From: Arcobacter sp. F2176
GTDB lineage: Bacteria; Campylobacterota; Campylobacteria; Campylobacterales; Arcobacteraceae
Assembly (NCBI RefSeq): GCF_004116465.1
Contig: NZ_PDJV01000004.1
Coordinates: 124,001 to 188,000, forward strand
Reading direction: 5' to 3'
Length of the DNA stretch: 64,000 bases
The translations under genes and the position numbers were made by a program. Below, one piece after another: positions 51,853 through 60,488 of the stretch. The notes under the pieces were generated by a model. It had not been told where the DNA came from, made no database searches, and saw nothing but the letters and a program-made list of their open reading frames with translations. Numbering within the stretch: position 1 is the stretch's first letter; every line of letters starts with the position of its first letter.

Positions 51853-53364
51853 ATGAAAAAACTTTTTTTTGGATTAACATTTTTAATTATTATTGTTCTT
51901 GTAGGAGCTTATGCTTTATTATTTACAACAACTGGTAATGGGATAGTCTCTTCATTAATAGAAAATAAAGTAAATGAACAAAAAGATTTAAATTTTAAAA
52001 TAAATAAGTTTGTATTAACTACAAAAAATATTGAGTTCGATGCCTCATTAGATAAAAACTCAAATATAAAAATCATCGGTGATTTATTAATATTCTCAAA
52101 ATCTGTTGATATCAAGTATGATATAAATATTTTGGACTTATCAAAGTTAGAAAAATACACAAAACAAAAATTAAATGGCAATTTCAGTACAAGTGGAACA
52201 CTTAAAGGTGATAGTTCTTTAGCTACACTTGAAGGTATTAGTGATATTTTTAAAAGTAGTACGGATTATAAAGTACAATTAATAAATTTTGAACCTTCTA
52301 ATATCTTATTTAATGTAAAAAATGCAAAAATAGATGAGATATTACACCTAATAAATAAACCTAAATACGCTATGGGAAACATAACAATTAATGGTGATAT
52401 AAAAAATGCAAAATTAGATAAATTAAATGGAAATATAGATACAAAAATCGTAAATGGACTTGTAACAAATAGTTTAGTTAATAAAGATTTTAATACAAAA
52501 TTAGTAGATAGGTTAACTTTTCGTGGAGATGTGCAAACAGATTTACAACCAAATAAAGCTTTGTCTAAAATTGATTTTTATTCAACAATGGCAAATCTTT
52601 TTGTAAAAAAAGCAGATGTTGATTTAAAAGATATGGTTATAAAAAGTGATTACTTTTTAAATATTGATGATCTTTCAAAACTTTTTGATGTTACACAAAC
52701 TAAGTTAAGAGGGAAAATTGATGTTGCAGGTGATATCAAAAAAGACAAAGATTTACTTGTAAATGGTTATTCTGAATTATTAGACGGTAAATTAAGATTC
52801 AAACTATTAAATGATGACTTTTCAGCTAATATTGATGATATTGAAATTCTAAAAGTACTACACATGCTTTATTATCCAGAAATTTTTACCTCAAAATCAA
52901 AATTGAAATTGGATTATAATCTTGCAAAACAAGTAGGTGATTTAAAAGGTGATTTATTAAATGGGCAATTTAAGAAAAATGAGTATTCAACTATAATAAA
53001 TAGTTTTGCAAAATTTGATCTTACCAAAGAAGTTTATGAAAATATATCATTAGCTAGTAATATAAATAAAAATATAATCAAATCTACGATTAATATGAAA
53101 AGTAACTTAACAACAATTAATGTTGATCCTTCTGTAATTGATACAAAAACAAAAGTAATAGATGCTTTGGTACAAACACAAATAAAAGGAATAACTTTTG
53201 ATACAAAGATATCTGGAGATATATCAAATCCAAAAGTTAAAGTTGATACTAAAAAGCTTTTAGAAAGTGGCATAAAAGAAAAAGCCAAAGAGAAAATAGA
53301 AAAAACAATAGAAAAAAAGCTTGGAGATAAAGCAGGAAATTTATTAAAAAGTCTTTTTAAATAG
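51853..53364 (+). CDS. AsmA/TamB-like membrane-anchored protein
   Basis: A 503-residue protein with an N-terminal membrane helix (about residues 4-23) and a long periplasmic part built from repeated beta-strand units, with DxxGNIxINGDIKNAKLDKLNGNI, KLRGKIDVAGDIKKDKDL and LKGDLLNGQFKK resembling the AsmA-like bridge of lipid-transfer proteins. The C-terminus is Lys/Glu-rich and helical (KEKAKEKIEKTIEKKLGDKAGNLLK). The family assignment is by pattern, not certain. Such proteins help move phospholipids or assemble envelope components. A hairpin overlaps its stop codon. Confidence 0.65.
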   Translation: MKKLFFGLTFLIIIVLVGAYALLFTTTGNGIVSSLIENKVNEQKDLNFKINKFVLTTKNIEFDASLDKNSNIKIIGDLLIFSKSVDIKYDINILDLSKLEKYTKQKLNGNFSTSGTLKGDSSLATLEGISDIFKSSTDYKVQLINFEPSNILFNVKNAKIDEILHLINKPKYAMGNITINGDIKNAKLDKLNGNIDTKIVNGLVTNSLVNKDFNTKLVDRLTFRGDVQTDLQPNKALSKIDFYSTMANLFVKKADVDLKDMVIKSDYFLNIDDLSKLFDVTQTKLRGKIDVAGDIKKDKDLLVNGYSELLDGKLRFKLLNDDFSANIDDIEILKVLHMLYYPEIFTSKSKLKLDYNLAKQVGDLKGDLLNGQFKKNEYSTIINSFAKFDLTKEVYENISLASNINKNIIKSTINMKSNLTTINVDPSVIDTKTKVIDALVQTQIKGITFDTKISGDISNPKVKVDTKKLLESGIKEKAKEKIEKTIEKKLGDKAGNLLKSLFK

Positions 53365-53390
53365 ATTTAATTTGACAAAATTAAATCTAT
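53361..53390. terminator. Hairpin between convergent genes
   Basis: ATAGATTTAATTT (53361-53373) and AAATTAAATCTAT (53378-53390) pair over 13 bases around GACA, spanning the ends of the AsmA-like gene and the small secreted-protein gene. It is A/T-only apart from one G-C pair and lacks a T run, so terminator activity is uncertain. Confidence 0.5.
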
Positions 53391-53651
53391 TATCTCATTA
53401 CTATCTTTTGAATTAGATAGTGCAATCTGTATTATAGTTTGTTCTTTGTTTAATATTTTAATATTATTATCAGTTAGTTTCTTTATAATATTTTTCGTAT
53501 CAATTTTAAATACTTCTGATAAATCTATAAGAGAAGTGTTGATAATCTTTGAATAGAGTTTTTCATATATCTTTGTATCTTTATTTAAATATGATGAAGA
53601 AGCAAAAGTAATAATAGTAAAAATTGTTAATAGTAAAAATTTTAATTTCAT
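53367..53651 (-). CDS. Small secreted protein, unknown
   Basis: A 94-residue protein with a signal sequence (about residues 1-19, LLLTIFTIITFASS) and a mature part without Cys or recognisable motif, rich in Lys, Asn and Ile (KLYSKIINTSLIDLSEVFKIDTKNIIKKL). Its 3' end overlaps a hairpin shared with the convergent AsmA-like gene. Its ATG is preceded by AGGATATTAC. Coding status rests on the signal sequence and ribosome site. Function unknown. Confidence 0.6.
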   Translation of the reverse strand: MKLKFLLLTIFTIITFASSSYLNKDTKIYEKLYSKIINTSLIDLSEVFKIDTKNIIKKLTDNNIKILNKEQTIIQIALSNSKDSNEIIDLILSN

Positions 53652-53741
53652 GTAATATCCTATATATAATCGTATTATATAGTTTGATATTTAATGAAAA
53701 GTATTGAAAAGTTAATAAATAGTTAATTGAAAAGGAAAAGA

Positions 53742-54452
53742 ATGGAACAATTAAAAAAAGTATTAATAACAGGTGGAAATAAAGGAATAGGGCTAGCTGT
53801 TGTAAAAAGATTTATTGAACTTGACTATGAAGTTGTAGTAGTAGCAAGAGATTTTTCAAATTTTGAATTTAAAGACAATGCAAAAGTTAGATGTATAGAG
53901 TATGACTTATCAAATATAGATGGACTAAAAGATTTAGAAAAAGAAGTAGGAGAAATTGATACTTTAATCAACAATGCTGGATATATGCAACCAAAATACT
54001 CTTATGATAACTATCCCCTTGACGCAAAAGAGCATATTATGAATGTGGATTTGTATGCTCCTGTTGAACTTATGACACTATTTTGCGAAGGTATGAAAAA
54101 AAGAAATTATGGAAGAATAGTAAATACAGCTTCAATTGCAGGACAAATCGGTCATCCTGATATTTGGTATGGGATTGCAAAAGCAGGGCTTATGAATGCA
54201 ACTAAAATTTTTGCTAAACTTTTAGGTGGCCATAATATTGTTGTAAATTGTATAGCTCCAAGTCCTGTTGAAACTGATATGCAAAAAGATAACTCAGAAG
54301 AGAGAAAAGCAGAATTTAAAAAAGCAGTTCCTTGTGGAAGATTTGCAGAACCAAGTGAAGCAGCTGAAGTTATAGTTTGGTTAGCTACTTCTTGTCCTGA
54401 GTATGTAAATGGAACAACAGTTGATTTTAATAATGGGTCATATACTAGATAA
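53742..54452 (+). CDS. Short-chain dehydrogenase/reductase (FabG-like)
   Basis: A 236-residue SDR with TGGNKGIGLAV, NNAGYM, NTASIAGQIG and the catalytic Tyr and Lys in WYGIAKAGL, and a late PVETDM motif ending VNGTTVDFNNGSYTR, like 3-oxoacyl-ACP reductases. The ATG at 53742 is chosen since AAAGGA lies just before it; the frame also begins with TTG at 53727. The reaction is a ketone/alcohol interconversion using NAD(P)H; substrate unknown. It overlaps the 3' end of the convergent DMT transporter by 8 bases. Confidence 0.88.
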   Translation: MEQLKKVLITGGNKGIGLAVVKRFIELDYEVVVVARDFSNFEFKDNAKVRCIEYDLSNIDGLKDLEKEVGEIDTLINNAGYMQPKYSYDNYPLDAKEHIMNVDLYAPVELMTLFCEGMKKRNYGRIVNTASIAGQIGHPDIWYGIAKAGLMNATKIFAKLLGGHNIVVNCIAPSPVETDMQKDNSEERKAEFKKAVPCGRFAEPSEAAEVIVWLATSCPEYVNGTTVDFNNGSYTR

Positions 54453-55347
54453 TAGTTTGTTTTTTACCAAAGATTCTTATATTATTAAGAATCTTTACTG
54501 CAATCAATGTCAATATAGTCCCTATGATTATAGATAAGCTTATATGCTCTTTTAAGAAAATAACACTTAATATAATAGCAAATAGTGGAACTAGGAAAAT
54601 AAATGAACTAACTTCATTTGTTCCTAGTTTTTCTATTCCTACAAAATAAATAGTTGTAGCAAAAGTTGTAGAGATAATTGAAATAGATAGAATATTTAAC
54701 CAAAAAATCCAATCAAAAACTTTATAATCAATACTTGGTACATCAACAAAAAATATCATAACCATAATAGTTGAGATAACATACATGTAAAATGTAAATA
54801 CCATAGGTGAAATTTTTGTAGCCTTTGAACTTACAATTGTCAGTATTGGCCAAAGAATTGAAGCTAATACAAAATAAATATTTTTTTGTGAAAATATTTG
54901 TTCATGTGAAAAAGACCAAATATTAAGCATAGTTAGAACTCCAAGACCTCCAAGAACTAAGGCAAAAATATCTTTTTTTTCTATTTTTCTTCCAAAAAAC
55001 ATTGCCATAATTAAAAAAGTATTTATTGGAATCATAGTAGTTACTAAAGCTCCACCAAGGCTTGCTGTTCCAAATTTTGTCCCTAAAAAATAGCATTTCA
55101 TATAAGCTATCATTACAATTGAAGCTATAACAACTAAAATAAAACTTTTTAGATTTATATGAAAACTTTTCTTTGAATATAACAATACGGGAAGAAGTGT
55201 AATAATTGTAAATACATTTCTAAAAAACACTAATTCATATTCATTAATATAAGCACTTAAAACTTTTGCACTAACCCAAGATGCCCCCCATCCTGCCATG
55301 GCTAGGAACATTAGAGCATAAAAAATATTTTTACTTTTGTCTGTCAT
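54445..55347 (-). CDS. EamA-family drug/metabolite exporter
   Basis: A 300-residue inner membrane protein with ten hydrophobic helices arranged as two EamA repeats (MFLAMAGWGASWVSAKVLS at the start of the first; VFTFYMYVISTIMVMIFF near the start of the second). Members export amino acids or other metabolites; substrate is unknown. The gene is downstream of an AraC-family regulator on the same strand, 51 bases away, so that regulator may control it. Confidence 0.88.
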   Translation of the reverse strand: MTDKSKNIFYALMFLAMAGWGASWVSAKVLSAYINEYELVFFRNVFTIITLLPVLLYSKKSFHINLKSFILVVIASIVMIAYMKCYFLGTKFGTASLGGALVTTMIPINTFLIMAMFFGRKIEKKDIFALVLGGLGVLTMLNIWSFSHEQIFSQKNIYFVLASILWPILTIVSSKATKISPMVFTFYMYVISTIMVMIFFVDVPSIDYKVFDWIFWLNILSISIISTTFATTIYFVGIEKLGTNEVSSFIFLVPLFAIILSVIFLKEHISLSIIIGTILTLIAVKILNNIRIFGKKQTII

Positions 55348-55398
55348 ATCTCATCTTTTTTATTTGATAAGCAAATTGTATATAAATAAACTAAAAAT

Positions 55399-56190
55399 TT
55401 ATAGAATAAAATTGCTATTTTTTTGTAAATAAGAAGGTGTATATCCAAAATATTTTTTAAAATTACGAGTAAAATGGGATTGGTCATTGAATCCCACTTG
55501 AATACTTGCTTCACAAATGGATAAACCATTTTGAATTAGAGAGTTTGCTCGATTAAGTCTTTCATTTACAATAAAAGCATGGGGTGTAAGTCCAATATCT
55601 TTTTTAAACAATCTTAGAAAATGGAATTTACTAAGATTAACATTTTTTGCAAGTATATCAAGGGTAAAGTTTGTATCTATTGAATCATTTATAAATTCAT
55701 AGGTCTGTTTTATAATTTTTTTATCTTCAAAAATTTTTTTATAATCTTTTGTATATAAAGTTGAATCTAAAATTAAACTAGATAGCGCTTCTATTAAATA
55801 AGCTTCAATCAATAGTTCATCTTCTTTTTTAAAATATGCATCAAAGAAGTTGTGGACTTTTAGGAATAATATTTTGTTATCAACTATATGTCTTTGAAAA
55901 TAGGGTATTTTCTTTTCATAAAATATTTGTTCATAAATATTTGAAATAATTTCTACCGTTGGATAAAAATTTGCGTGAGACCACTCTTTAGCTTTTCCAC
56001 CATGAACTTCACCTGGATTATTTATTCTTATTGAATATTCATATGAATAATAACTTTGGTGTACATTAAAAGTTTTAATAAATCCTTTATAGGTTATTCC
56101 AATAGTGTATGTATCATGGTAATGTTTTGTAAAGTCTTCATTGGAATGGCTTACATTTTCAAATAGAATATTATTTAATATTTTTGACAT
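55399..56190 (-). CDS. AraC-family transcriptional regulator
   Basis: A 263-residue regulator with an N-terminal cupin-like sensor (KHYHDTYTIGITYKG, NNPGEVHGGKAKEW) and a C-terminal double helix-turn-helix: NFTLDILAKNVNLSKFHFLRLFKKDIGLTPHAFIVNERLNRANSLIQ, then SICEASIQVGFNDQSHFTRNFKKYFGYTPSYL. It lies before the EamA exporter gene in the same direction and probably activates it. The inducer is unknown. Confidence 0.9.
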   Translation of the reverse strand: MSKILNNILFENVSHSNEDFTKHYHDTYTIGITYKGFIKTFNVHQSYYSYEYSIRINNPGEVHGGKAKEWSHANFYPTVEIISNIYEQIFYEKKIPYFQRHIVDNKILFLKVHNFFDAYFKKEDELLIEAYLIEALSSLILDSTLYTKDYKKIFEDKKIIKQTYEFINDSIDTNFTLDILAKNVNLSKFHFLRLFKKDIGLTPHAFIVNERLNRANSLIQNGLSICEASIQVGFNDQSHFTRNFKKYFGYTPSYLQKNSNFIL

Positions 56191-56235
56191 GGCAAAATTA
56201 TATCTAAAATAAAAAAGAAATATAGAAGAAAATTG

Positions 56236-56808
56236 CTATTTTACTATTTCTTCTAATGTTTCTTTTATTTTAGCAGGGTCTGAAAAATGGTCAACTTTTG
56301 CTCTAAACTTACCATCTTTATCAAAGATATAGATAAAAGAAGTATGTGAAACTGAATAACCCATTGCTGAATCTTTTAAATTTATTTTTTTATAGTATGT
56401 TTTATATCTAGATGTAATATCATCAATATTTTTTTTTGTTGAAGTTGCACCTATAAAATTTGGATGAAAATAATGTGCATACTCTTTTAGATTTTTAAGG
56501 GTATCTCTGTCTGGGTCTACACTTATAAATAATCCCACAAAGTCTTTAGCTTTTTCTTTTGGTAGTCTGTTTATTGCTTGTGCTAGCGAACTTAATGAAG
56601 TAGGGCAAACATCAGGACAAAATGTATATCCAAAATAAATAGCTAGATACTTACCTTTGAAGCTATCTTTTGTAATTTCTCCATCAATTGTATTTACTTT
56701 GAAAGCATATTGTTTATGCTCTTTATAATCTCGTACATAAGGTCTAGCTATTATAATTATCACAATTGCAATTGTTATTGCAATGAAAATTTTAAAAATC
56801 TTACTCAT
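56236..56808 (-). CDS. SCO1/SenC-type copper-binding thioredoxin-fold protein
   Basis: A 190-residue protein with an N-terminal membrane anchor (about residues 5-21) and a periplasmic thioredoxin-like domain. The copper ligands are visible: Cys64 and Cys68 in FCPDVCPTS and His155 in YSVSHTSF. SCO proteins help assemble the CuA or CuB centre of cytochrome oxidases. The gene is last of the Fur-nhaA-PCuAC-FixH-like-SCO run; the stop codon of the preceding gene shares a base with its start (TAATG). Confidence 0.93.
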   Translation of the reverse strand: MSKIFKIFIAITIAIVIIIIARPYVRDYKEHKQYAFKVNTIDGEITKDSFKGKYLAIYFGYTFCPDVCPTSLSSLAQAINRLPKEKAKDFVGLFISVDPDRDTLKNLKEYAHYFHPNFIGATSTKKNIDDITSRYKTYYKKINLKDSAMGYSVSHTSFIYIFDKDGKFRAKVDHFSDPAKIKETLEEIVK

Positions 56809-57299
56809 TATTTACCTGTTTTAAATTGGAATCTAGCTCCAATAGTTTTATTTATTTTTTCTACTCTTATATCTGCATTCCATATCATATTACCAACTGG
56901 ACATGTAGGAAGAGTACCTATTGCTTCATAGTTTCCATTTCCTAGATTTTTAATTGGTAAATTAAAATCACCCATGAACATATTTGTTGCATATATATTT
57001 AAATGTAAATCTTTTAACTCTTTATTGTTACTTTTGATTTCAAATTTAAGGGCTTGCATAAGTGGAATTGATTTTGGATTTATGCTTAATTCAAAAGTTG
57101 TACCATCTTGTATTTTTACAATACAAGAACTTTGGTGTAAGTCACAACTTGAATCTTGTGTTATAAATTGCGCTTCACCTTTAAAAGATTGATAAAGTGA
57201 AGAAAAATCTATAAGAAAATATCCTACAACAATAAAAAGTACAACTACTACTTGTAGTATTGCACTTTTTAAATTGTTAGGTTTTTTTTCTTGTGGCAT
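56808..57299 (-). CDS. FixH/YtkA-like membrane-anchored protein
   Basis: A 163-residue protein with one membrane helix (about residues 12-31) and a small periplasmic domain. It has two Cys in CDLHQSSC, a MNMFMGDFN methionine-rich segment and LPTCPVGNMIWNADIRV, which resembles the copper-linked FixH/YtkA domain (MxMG...LPMCxxG...W). The family assignment is by pattern. It lies between a copper chaperone and a SCO protein with tight spacing, so a role in copper delivery to a terminal oxidase is likely. Confidence 0.65.
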   Translation of the reverse strand: MPQEKKPNNLKSAILQVVVVLFIVVGYFLIDFSSLYQSFKGEAQFITQDSSCDLHQSSCIVKIQDGTTFELSINPKSIPLMQALKFEIKSNNKELKDLHLNIYATNMFMGDFNLPIKNLGNGNYEAIGTLPTCPVGNMIWNADIRVEKINKTIGARFQFKTGK

Positions 57300-57302
57300 T
57301 AT

Positions 57303-57794
57303 TTAATTACTTCCACATTTACCTGTACCACAACTCATACCTTTTTTCACACTCTTCATCTCTTTTTTCATCATTCCACCCATTACACTTTTTACAGGAA
57401 TAGTTATAGTTTTATTCTCTCCATTTGAGAAATTAAGAGTAATAGTTACATTCTCTTTTTCTTTTAATGGCTTATGAAGGCCTATTAACATAACATGAAA
57501 TCCACCTGGTTTAAGAGATGTTTCTTTATTTGCAGGAATATCTATTTTTGGAACTTGGTACATCTTCATTACACCATCTTTCATGCTATGTGTGTGAAGT
57601 TCAACTACTTTTGAAATATCAGATGTAGCTTTTATAAGAGCTATATCTTTATTTGTTTTATTCTCTATAGTCATAAATGCAGCCGAATTTGGAAGTCCAG
57701 GAGGTGTTGCTCTAACATATGCATCTTTAACTTCAATATTTGAAGCAAATAGAGTTGATGCACTTAGTAGTGCTAAAAGAAGAAAATTTTTCAT
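57303..57794 (-). CDS. PCuAC-type periplasmic copper chaperone
   Basis: A 163-residue secreted protein (signal MKNFLLLALLSASTLFAS) with the PCuA(C) fold and copper ligands in the pattern H(M)...M...HxM: VELHTHSMKDGVMKM and GGFHVMLIGL. The tail is Met-, Lys- and Cys-rich (GGMMKKEM...GMSCGTGKCGSN), a possible extra copper site. The ATG at 57794 has AAAGG six bases before it; an upstream ATG at 57818 adds a charged start with no function. It delivers copper to oxidase subunits in other bacteria. Located between nhaA and the FixH-like gene. Confidence 0.9.
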   Translation of the reverse strand: MKNFLLLALLSASTLFASNIEVKDAYVRATPPGLPNSAAFMTIENKTNKDIALIKATSDISKVVELHTHSMKDGVMKMYQVPKIDIPANKETSLKPGGFHVMLIGLHKPLKEKENVTITLNFSNGENKTITIPVKSVMGGMMKKEMKSVKKGMSCGTGKCGSN

Positions 57795-57836
57795 TTTGTA
57801 CCTTTTTTTGATTTCCAAAATTTTATAATTTAAGTG

Positions 57837-59126
57837 TTAATTATGTGTTAAATCTTTTTTTAATAATATTAACAACACTCCAATTATAGCTGCAATAAAT
57901 GAAGCTACAAATATCCCTAATTTTACAGCAGAAATTATGCTTTCATCAAGAAAAGCAAGGTGTGTTATGAAAATAGACATTGTAAATCCAATTCCCCCTA
58001 AAAATCCAACTGCGATAATTTCATACCATGAAATATTATCTGGTTTTTTAACTAGTTTTAGTTTGGTTGCTAGATATGTAAATCCAAATATTCCTATTGG
58101 TTTTCCAATAATTAAACCAAAGACAACACCTAATACAATCATTAAGTTTGCGCTTATTCCTGAGAAGTCTATTAGTACTCCAGCATTTGAAAATGCGAAT
58201 AAAGGCATAATAAAATATGCAGATAATCCATGTAAACTATGTTCTAATCTCATAAGAGGATTTTGTACCTTATCATAGTTATCAGCAATATTTTCCAAAG
58301 CATCAATTTGATGATGGTTTAAAATAGATGTAGGTTCGATATTGTTTTCAAAAGTAGCTATGTCTTTTTTTGTATCTTCAACAAATGCATTTTCACCAAT
58401 TTTTGATCTTATAGGAATAGCCAAAGCTAATAAAACACCTGCAACAGTTGCATGAATCCCAATTGCATGAATATATATCCATAAACCAATACCAAGAATT
58501 AAGTAAGGTAATAATTTAGTTACACCTTTTATATTTAATGCCCAAATTAAAGCGTAAATTACGCCTGCATGTAAAAAATACTGAGTATGAATTTCACTTG
58601 TGTAAACAGTAGCGACAACTAAAACAGCACCTAAGTCATCTACAACAGCAAGGGCAACTAAAAATAATTTTAAAGCTGGATTTACTTTTTTTCCTAAAAG
58701 CATCAAAATACCTAATGCAAATGCAATATCTGTGGCCATTGGAATACCAAATCCTAGTGGATTATCAGTATTTAATGCTACATATATCAATGCTGGAATA
58801 ATCATCCCCCCAAGAGCTGCAATAATAGGAAATAAAGCCTTGCTTACAGATGAAAGTTCCCCAACACTCATCTCTCTTTTTATCTCTAATCCTACCATTA
58901 GAAAAAATAATGCCATAAGTCCATCATCAATCCAATAAGTCAAGGTCATAGAAATACTATGTTCACCAAGATTTATTCCTAATGGCATATGCCATAGATC
59001 ATAATATGCTTGTCCTAAACTAGAATTTGCAGTTATTACTGCTGCTACAGTTGCTAAAAAAAGAAGTATTCCACTAAGTGCTTCTTTATTTATAAATTTG
59101 TCTAAGGTGACAAGTTTTTTTATCAT
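57837..59126 (-). CDS. nhaA: Na+/H+ antiporter NhaA
   Basis: A 429-residue, about 12-helix antiporter. The family signatures are FFLMVGLEIKREMSVGELSS, ATDIAFALGILMLLGKKVNPALK with the ion-binding Asp, and LVALAVVDDLGAVLVVA with the paired Asp, followed by the late GFLGGIGFTMSIFITHLAF. Sodium or lithium extrusion and pH control in the inner membrane is the known role. The ATG at 59126 has AAGGAA five bases before it and does not overlap the Fur-family gene, so it is preferred to the upstream ATG at 59156. It follows the Fur-family gene by 11 bases, in the same operon. Confidence 0.93.
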   Translation of the reverse strand: MIKKLVTLDKFINKEALSGILLFLATVAAVITANSSLGQAYYDLWHMPLGINLGEHSISMTLTYWIDDGLMALFFLMVGLEIKREMSVGELSSVSKALFPIIAALGGMIIPALIYVALNTDNPLGFGIPMATDIAFALGILMLLGKKVNPALKLFLVALAVVDDLGAVLVVATVYTSEIHTQYFLHAGVIYALIWALNIKGVTKLLPYLILGIGLWIYIHAIGIHATVAGVLLALAIPIRSKIGENAFVEDTKKDIATFENNIEPTSILNHHQIDALENIADNYDKVQNPLMRLEHSLHGLSAYFIMPLFAFSNAGVLIDFSGISANLMIVLGVVFGLIIGKPIGIFGFTYLATKLKLVKKPDNISWYEIIAVGFLGGIGFTMSIFITHLAFLDESIISAVKLGIFVASFIAAIIGVLLILLKKDLTHN

Positions 59127-59137
59127 AATATTCCTTT

Positions 59138-59503
59138 TTACAAACAATTTGGACATATTCCTTTAATAATTATATTCTCGATTTTGTGATTTTTTAAATT
59201 AAATCTAAAGTCCTCATGAAGGCATTCGATTTTAGAACAATTAGTACATATAAAGTGTGCATGTTTACTTTTTTTTATTTCAAAATATCTTTTTTTATCA
59301 TTTGATTCAAAAGAATCAATAATATCTTCTTCTTCAAATCTAGTGATATTTCTGTAAAAAGTAGCCTTATCCATATTGATTGAAAATTTTATTTCTTCAT
59401 AACATAAAGGTTTAGAAGAGTTTGATAGTACTTCTAGTATCTCTTTTCGTGAGCTTGTTAGTTTAATATTTCTATCTTGAAATAATTTGTTTATATTGTC
59501 CAT
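59138..59503 (-). CDS. Fur-family metal-dependent repressor
   Basis: A 121-residue regulator with a Fur winged helix (QDRNIKLTSSRKEILEVLSNSSKPLCYEEIKFSINMDKATFYRNITRFEEEDII) and the metal part with HAHFICTNCSKIEC and a C-terminal CPNC; Cys86/Cys89 and Cys117/Cys120 give a structural zinc site. Which metal it senses (zinc, iron, manganese) is not clear; the neighbouring ZnuA-like gene favours zinc. Two near-identical 18-bp dyads lie between the two divergent genes. It leads the nhaA-PCuAC-FixH-like-SCO run. Confidence 0.88.
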   Translation of the reverse strand: MDNINKLFQDRNIKLTSSRKEILEVLSNSSKPLCYEEIKFSINMDKATFYRNITRFEEEDIIDSFESNDKKRYFEIKKSKHAHFICTNCSKIECLHEDFRFNLKNHKIENIIIKGICPNCL

Positions 59504-59525
59504 ATATAATTATAACACATGAAGC

Positions 59526-59543
59526 TTGCAACTAAGTTGCGTT
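59526..59543 (+). promoter_or_regulatory. Dyad site 1, candidate Fur-family operator
   Basis: TTGCAACTAAGTTGCGTT contains the perfect dyad GCAACT-A-AGTTGC. It lies 23 bases before the start codon of the Fur-family gene. It matches site 2 read on the other strand at 16 of 18 bases. Confidence 0.65.
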
Positions 59544-59570
59544 AAAGCGAAATATCACTAAAATTCTAAA

Positions 59571-59588
59571 AATGCAACTTGGTTGCAA
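59571..59588 (-). promoter_or_regulatory. Dyad site 2, candidate Fur-family operator
   Basis: AATGCAACTTGGTTGCAA contains arms TGCAAC and GTTGCA around TTG. It lies 18 bases before the znuA-like start codon, with its centre 46 bases from that of site 1. Same consensus as site 1 in reverse orientation. Two copies in one divergent gap point to control of both genes by the Fur-family protein. Confidence 0.65.
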
Positions 59589-59606
59589 TAAATAGGAGTT
59601 CTCTAA

Positions 59607-60488
59607 ATGAAAAAAATCTTTTATATATTTTTAATAATATGCTCATCACTTTATGCACAAAAAACTGTTACTGTAAGTATTTTACCTCAGAAGTATTTTG
59701 TAGAAAAAATAGCAAAAGACAAAGTAAAAGTAAATGTTATGGTTCAACCTGGTTTTTCACCTGCTACATATGAACCTAAAACTTCTCAAATGAAAGAATT
59801 AATAAATTCTGATATTTATTTCTCTATTGGTGTTCCTTTTGAAGAATCTTGGTTGAGTAAATTTACAGATATTAATAAAAACATGTTACTTATAGATACC
59901 TCAAAAGGTATTAAAAAAAATAAAATGCTTGGACATCACCACCATGATGAAGTTAAACATGAAGAACAAGAACATCATGAAGAACATCATCATGATGAAG
60001 AGTCTTTAGATCCACATATTTGGTTAGATCCAATATTAGTGAAAACACAAGCAAAAAATATTTTAGACGCTCTAATAAAAGTAGATACAAAAAATAGAAA
60101 ATTTTATTATGATAATTATAAAATTTTTTTAACAGAACTTGATAATTTAAATATGAACTTATCTAATATTTTAAAACAGATAAAAGGCAAAAAGTTTATG
60201 GTTTTTCATCCTTCTTGGGGATATTTTGCTAAAAGATATGACTTAGAACAAGAAGCAGTTGAAAAAGAAGGAAAAGAACCTAAACCAAAAGAGATGATAG
60301 CTCTTATAGAAGAAGCAAAAGATGAAGGTATAAAAGTATTATTTGTAGCTCCTCAGTTCTCAAAAGTAGCAGCAACTACAATTGCTGAAAATATTGGTGG
60401 AAGTGTTATTGAAATAGATCCTTTATCTTACAAATGGGAAAAAAGTTTACTTGACATCTCAAATAAATTGGTGAATACATATAAATAA
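59607..60488 (+). CDS. ZnuA-like metal-binding protein with His-rich loop
   Basis: A 293-residue periplasmic protein of the cluster A-I (TroA/ZnuA) fold with a signal sequence (about residues 1-17). The His-rich loop is long (residues 110-130: HHHHDEVKHEEQEHHEEHHH). Metal ligands: His137 in DPHIWLDP and His in FHPSWGYFAKR are present, but the first site reads SPATYEPKTSQ, with Ala where ZnuA usually has His, a variant seen in a sub-branch of the family. No ABC permease or ATPase follows; instead the stop shares a base with the start of an RcnA-like transporter gene (TAATG). AGGAG precedes the start. Zinc is the likely metal, nickel or cobalt possible. Confidence 0.88.
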   Translation: MKKIFYIFLIICSSLYAQKTVTVSILPQKYFVEKIAKDKVKVNVMVQPGFSPATYEPKTSQMKELINSDIYFSIGVPFEESWLSKFTDINKNMLLIDTSKGIKKNKMLGHHHHDEVKHEEQEHHEEHHHDEESLDPHIWLDPILVKTQAKNILDALIKVDTKNRKFYYDNYKIFLTELDNLNMNLSNILKQIKGKKFMVFHPSWGYFAKRYDLEQEAVEKEGKEPKPKEMIALIEEAKDEGIKVLFVAPQFSKVAATTIAENIGGSVIEIDPLSYKWEKSLLDISNKLVNTYK

